From NCBI GenBank assembly GCA_041300525.1, contig JBGLNJ010000001.1:2480001-2544000 (forward strand): a DNA stretch of 64,000 bases, given 5' to 3'. Of this stretch, positions 61,661-64,000 are shown in pieces; the stretch's first letter is position 1, and every line of letters begins with the position of its first letter. This DNA is from JBGLNJ01 sp041300525. GTDB lineage: Bacteria > Chloroflexota > Anaerolineae > Fen-1058. Both the position numbers and the translations under genes were made by a program. The notes under the pieces are model-generated. The model was not told the DNA's origin. It searched no databases and saw only the letters and a program-made list of their open reading frames with translations.

Positions 61661-62455
61661 TTATACCTTTGGCTTTTCGGCGATAAAGAACAGGTACGCG
61701 CCCCGCGCCTCCGGCGGTAATGGCTCGTCATAGTAACGACGCACCAGCCGCTCGGTGAGCCACAGGTTGGCGCGCGTGGGCGAAATGATCCAACGGCCAA
61801 ACAATTTCTTGGCGACGACGCTGGGCACGCCAAAATAGTGTCCCCATTCCAACGTCGCCAGCGCGCCCTGCGAAAAGTAATACCAGTGCTTGACCAACCA
61901 AAGACCGGCGGCGTCGAGGCGCGCTTTCCATGTGGCCGGGTCGTCGCAATGATGATGCCGGCTGATGCGGTTAAAGAAGGCTGCATAGCTTTGCGCCGGG
62001 CCGTTCAGCCCCACGCGCCGCAGCCCGCGCGAGATAGAAAGGAACGGCAAGAATGCTTCGCTCGGCACGCAGAACACAAACTGGCCGCCGGGCCTCAGCA
62101 CGCGCGCCACTTCCGCCATCACCGGGTCGAGATCGGGAATGTGCTCCAGCACCGAGTTGCTGATGACGGCGCCAAAGTGCGCCGACGGGAACGGCATCCC
62201 CGCGCCGGAAGCCTGCATCACGAGCGAGTACGCCGCGCGCTCTTGCGCTTCCACGAGCGGCCCCCACCACGGATCAATCCCGACGAAAGGAGGGTGGGGG
62301 GGCATGGCCGACGCAAAGTGGCCGTCGCCGCAGCCCAGATCGAGGATTGGCTCAACCAGCGAAATGTCCTCGTAAAAGTGCGCCTCGACCGCGCGCAGCA
62401 GCGCGCGAAAGTACGGCAGGTCTTGAAGGTGTTGCCACAAGAAATCGTTGGGCAT
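61661..62455 (-). CDS. Class I SAM-dependent methyltransferase
   Basis: 264 residues. LVEPILDLGCGDGHFASAMP is motif I, FVGIDPWWGPLVEAQERAAY follows, then ISNSVLEHIPDLDPVMAEVA and RVLRPGGQFVFCVPSE. The C-terminal part (YYFSQGALATLEWGHYFGVP) is longer and probably determines the acceptor. It lies just upstream of the glycosyltransferase (on the minus strand, 48 bases between), so a glycan or lipid acceptor is plausible but unproven. Confidence 0.85.
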   Translation of the reverse strand: MPNDFLWQHLQDLPYFRALLRAVEAHFYEDISLVEPILDLGCGDGHFASAMPPHPPFVGIDPWWGPLVEAQERAAYSLVMQASGAGMPFPSAHFGAVISNSVLEHIPDLDPVMAEVARVLRPGGQFVFCVPSEAFLPFLSISRGLRRVGLNGPAQSYAAFFNRISRHHHCDDPATWKARLDAAGLWLVKHWYYFSQGALATLEWGHYFGVPSVVAKKLFGRWIISPTRANLWLTERLVRRYYDEPLPPEARGAYLFFIAEKPKV

Positions 62456-62519
62456 CAGGCTCCGTGCGAGTTGTGGAATTCAGGTGATGTGCAAGTCAAT
62501 GCTGTTTTCAGTATACGGC

Positions 62520-63392
62520 CTATTTGCAGTTTCCTGTATCAACCCACTGCCCCTTATCATTTCTACAGGGCGTTGGCGTTGGCACTCCTTGGAATGGCCC
62601 CCAGCCACGGGGCATGAAAGTAAACTCACATTCCCAGTTCTTGCTTTCTGAACTGTGTAAACACAAGGTGGCTCCGTCCCTGTCTGGGTCATGCCAATAG
62701 CCCAATGTATATTGCTTGTCATTGGAAGTATACAGCCACCCAGTTCCTTGCGTCGTGAGTGCTTCAGGCAATGCTGCCAAGTATACTGGCGCAAGTCCGG
62801 TTAACTCGGTTGGATATGTCCCGGTTTCCAAATGGTATTGCTCAAGCGCCTGGACAATTCTATCGCCGTTCTTTTCCGTGACAGTTTCCGGTGATCGAGT
62901 TTCTCCTATCGAGATACTTGCCAAGAATGTCACGGGGAGCACCACTCCTACTACCAATGCGGCCAACTTTCGCCAGCGTGGTAATGACCATACCATCCAT
63001 AACCCCGCAACAATCGCTATGCCTGTGGCAGATAATGCGACGAAAAAGGCAAAGGCAGGCGCCCATCCCCCAAAGCTGGCCACATGTCCCAGAGCGAAAC
63101 ATGCCAGAACTGACAACATTAAGCTGAGAGCGATTCGCCACCAGTGAATCTTGCGCGACTCGTGCAAGCTGGATTGCATCAGGAATCCCACGATAGCAGT
63201 GAAAAAGGGTGGCCCCAGGATATCTCTTGAATGATCAGTCGTCAATATGACTACCACGAACCCGACCAGAAAAAGCAAGATCAAGCTGACAACGACTTTT
63301 CGCCGTAGCAGCAACCAGCCGCGTGGAATTGCGAATATTGCCAGACCCATTAAAATGGCTGGCCCGAATAGAGCAACAATTAGTAGAGGCAT
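62520..63392 (-). CDS. Hypothetical membrane protein with pseudopilin-like C-terminal domain
   Basis: 290 residues: six hydrophobic segments in the first 165 residues, then a soluble domain reading DRIVQALEQYHLETGTYPTE, LTGLAPVYLAALP, GTGWLYTSNDKQYTLGYWHD and a Cys-containing end. The soluble part has the ALEQYHLETGTYPT pattern of GspG/pilin-like domains but without their N-terminal helix. The role is unknown. Confidence 0.6.
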   Translation of the reverse strand: MPLLIVALFGPAILMGLAIFAIPRGWLLLRRKVVVSLILLFLVGFVVVILTTDHSRDILGPPFFTAIVGFLMQSSLHESRKIHWWRIALSLMLSVLACFALGHVASFGGWAPAFAFFVALSATGIAIVAGLWMVWSLPRWRKLAALVVGVVLPVTFLASISIGETRSPETVTEKNGDRIVQALEQYHLETGTYPTELTGLAPVYLAALPEALTTQGTGWLYTSNDKQYTLGYWHDPDRDGATLCLHSSESKNWECEFTFMPRGWGPFQGVPTPTPCRNDKGQWVDTGNCK

Positions 63393-63400
63393 ACTTTCTG

Positions 63401-63502
63401 CTCGTTCCCACGTTCAGCGTGGGAACGATGATTTTCGACGCTCCGCGTCGAAAAGGGACGCAGAGCGTCCCCATCTGGCATTCCACGCAGAGCGTGGAAC
63501 GA
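63401..63502. repeat. Quadruple-hairpin dispersed repeat
   Basis: Four perfect hairpins in a row: CGTTCCCACG / CGTGGGAACG, TTTTCGACG / CGTCGAAAA, GGGACGC / GCGTCCC and TTCCACGC / GCGTGGAA. The unit starts and ends with CTCGTTCC / GGAACGAG, giving one overall palindrome. This is a palindromic repeat type known in several environmental phyla. Confidence 0.8.
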
Positions 63503-63626
63503 GAAGGCTGAACAGTTACGAAATGAGATGGACATGTGAGTTCCGTTGAATCTGGTTAGCGACAAGGGTTGACTTTTGACGCGTGCTCGGCTAAGATATA
63601 GCTACATTGGCCCCAAGGCTTCCGGG

Positions 63627-63935
63627 ATGGACATCGAATTCATACGGCAAAAAATCCGACAGAGAGCCTACGTCATTGACCCTCAGCACATCTTGGTGTT
63701 GGATAAATATGGTGTCACGCCGGACAACATCGAGCAAGTTGTCTTGACTGGCGAGATCATTGAAAGCTATCCGCACAACTTGTTCTTGGGTTTCTTGTCA
63801 GATGGAATGCCATTGCATGTTGCGTGCAGCTATTGGGCGCCGAAAGACCTGATCTACATTCACACGGTTTATATTCCCGATGAACGTTGGAAACCTGATT
63901 ATAAGACGAGACGGAAAGATTGGAAAGAACGATGA
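63627..63935 (+). CDS. DUF4258-family protein, probable toxin
   Basis: About 102 residues from MDIEFIRQKIRQRAYVIDPQ (an upstream in-frame TTG at 63576 is possible). ILVLDKYGVTPDNIEQVVLT, IIESYPHNLFLGFLSDGMPL, then HVACSYWAPKDLIYIHTVYI is the DUF4258 pattern, RelE/ParE-like in fold. Its stop overlaps the next gene by 4 bases (ATGA), and the next gene is a YgiT-type antitoxin. The toxin role is inferred from this pairing. Confidence 0.75.
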   Translation: MDIEFIRQKIRQRAYVIDPQHILVLDKYGVTPDNIEQVVLTGEIIESYPHNLFLGFLSDGMPLHVACSYWAPKDLIYIHTVYIPDERWKPDYKTRRKDWKER

Positions 63936-64000
63936 ACAGGCTACCTTGTCCCGAATGTCATCTGGAGACGATGCAAGAATCTATTATCACCCTGGCTTAT
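63932..64000 (+). CDS. YgiT-type zinc-finger protein (3' partial, probable antitoxin)
   Basis: Only 23 residues are in the window: MNRLPCPECHLETMQESIIT and LAY. The CPEC pair is the first half of the zinc finger of YgiT/MqsA-type antitoxins; the rest lies beyond base 64000. It overlaps the DUF4258 stop in ATGA. Confidence 0.65.
   Translation, partial: MNRLPCPECHLETMQESIITLAY

Noticed and set aside
1..64000. CRISPR arrays, rRNA or tRNA genes, insertion sequences
   Set aside because: No regularly spaced direct repeats, no rRNA or tRNA cores and no transposase motif were seen; only palindromic dispersed repeats and the tmRNA.

Overview
The window looks like chromosomal DNA of a GC-rich, Gram-positive-like bacterium, most probably a Chloroflexota (Anaerolineae-type) member known from metagenomes. 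The pointers are a Flp-type pilin beside a DegS/DegU-type pair, LysW-type lysine/arginine enzymes, MalT-like and BTAD-type giant regulators, Pro/Thr-rich lipoprotein linkers, multiheme cytochromes, DUF2723-type membrane glycosyltransferases and palindromic repeats of kinds common in that phylum. This assignment is inference from gene content; no rRNA gene is present.

Layout, left to right. 1-3.8 kb: membrane multiheme c cytochromes with a b-type cytochrome and a c-type cytochrome, interrupted by two probable frameshifts. 4-7.4 kb: MoaE, FabF, RNase III and an adenosine-specific kinase-like protein. 7.5-11.2 kb: a SWIM/SNF2 helicase abutting a peptide-binding lipoprotein. 11.7-14.8 kb: a BTAD/STAND/TPR regulator. 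15-20.3 kb: LysK, the end of an aminotransferase, a lipoprotein hydrolase and an iron-sulfur redox pair. 20.4-26.9 kb: a MalT-like regulator facing two membrane glycosyltransferases. 27-29.3 kb: response regulator, histidine kinase and Flp pilin. 29-34.6 kb: a defence-like stretch (DarG-like tail, HsdR, a nucleotidyltransferase pair, a 53-residue basic protein). 34.8-38.8 kb: broken MFS, MutS2, acyltransferase and SPFH genes, then a nucleotidyltransferase and an SRPBCC protein. 39-41 kb: an ABC-F ATPase behind a consensus promoter, a 37-codon leader ORF and an intrinsic terminator. 41-44.3 kb: CBS/ACT and PPK1 pieces with two PPK2 genes. 44.5-53 kb: HEAT proteins, DinB, Fpg, a membrane protein, a hydroxylase, a flavoprotein and YwbE. 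53-57.2 kb: an M24 peptidase, then a LacI-controlled dehydrogenase operon. 57.5-64 kb: tmRNA, SufT-like and SufR-like genes, a SmpB fragment, a glycosyltransferase, a methyltransferase and a DUF4258/YgiT pair.

The strongest structural signal is a series of ten gene-truncating junctions at about 4.08, 10.27, 16.57, 22.81, 29.09, 35.34, 41.58, 47.83, 54.02 and 60.25 kb. Two unrelated genes are cut and welded at each, in either orientation, and the spacing is close to 6.24 kb. That regularity points to an assembly or concatenation artefact rather than biology, so gene neighbourhood should be trusted only within a block. The long fusion ORFs crossing these points should not be read as new multidomain proteins.

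Within blocks the most interesting biology is: the attenuator-like leader of the ABC-F gene; the tmRNA with its readable 19-residue tag; the LacI promoter with two operator-like sites; the SufR/SufT pair with a consensus promoter; the polyphosphate kinase cluster; and the two-gene nucleotidyltransferase unit beside HsdR. Several families of short dispersed repeats also occur, some inserted in frame into coding sequence.
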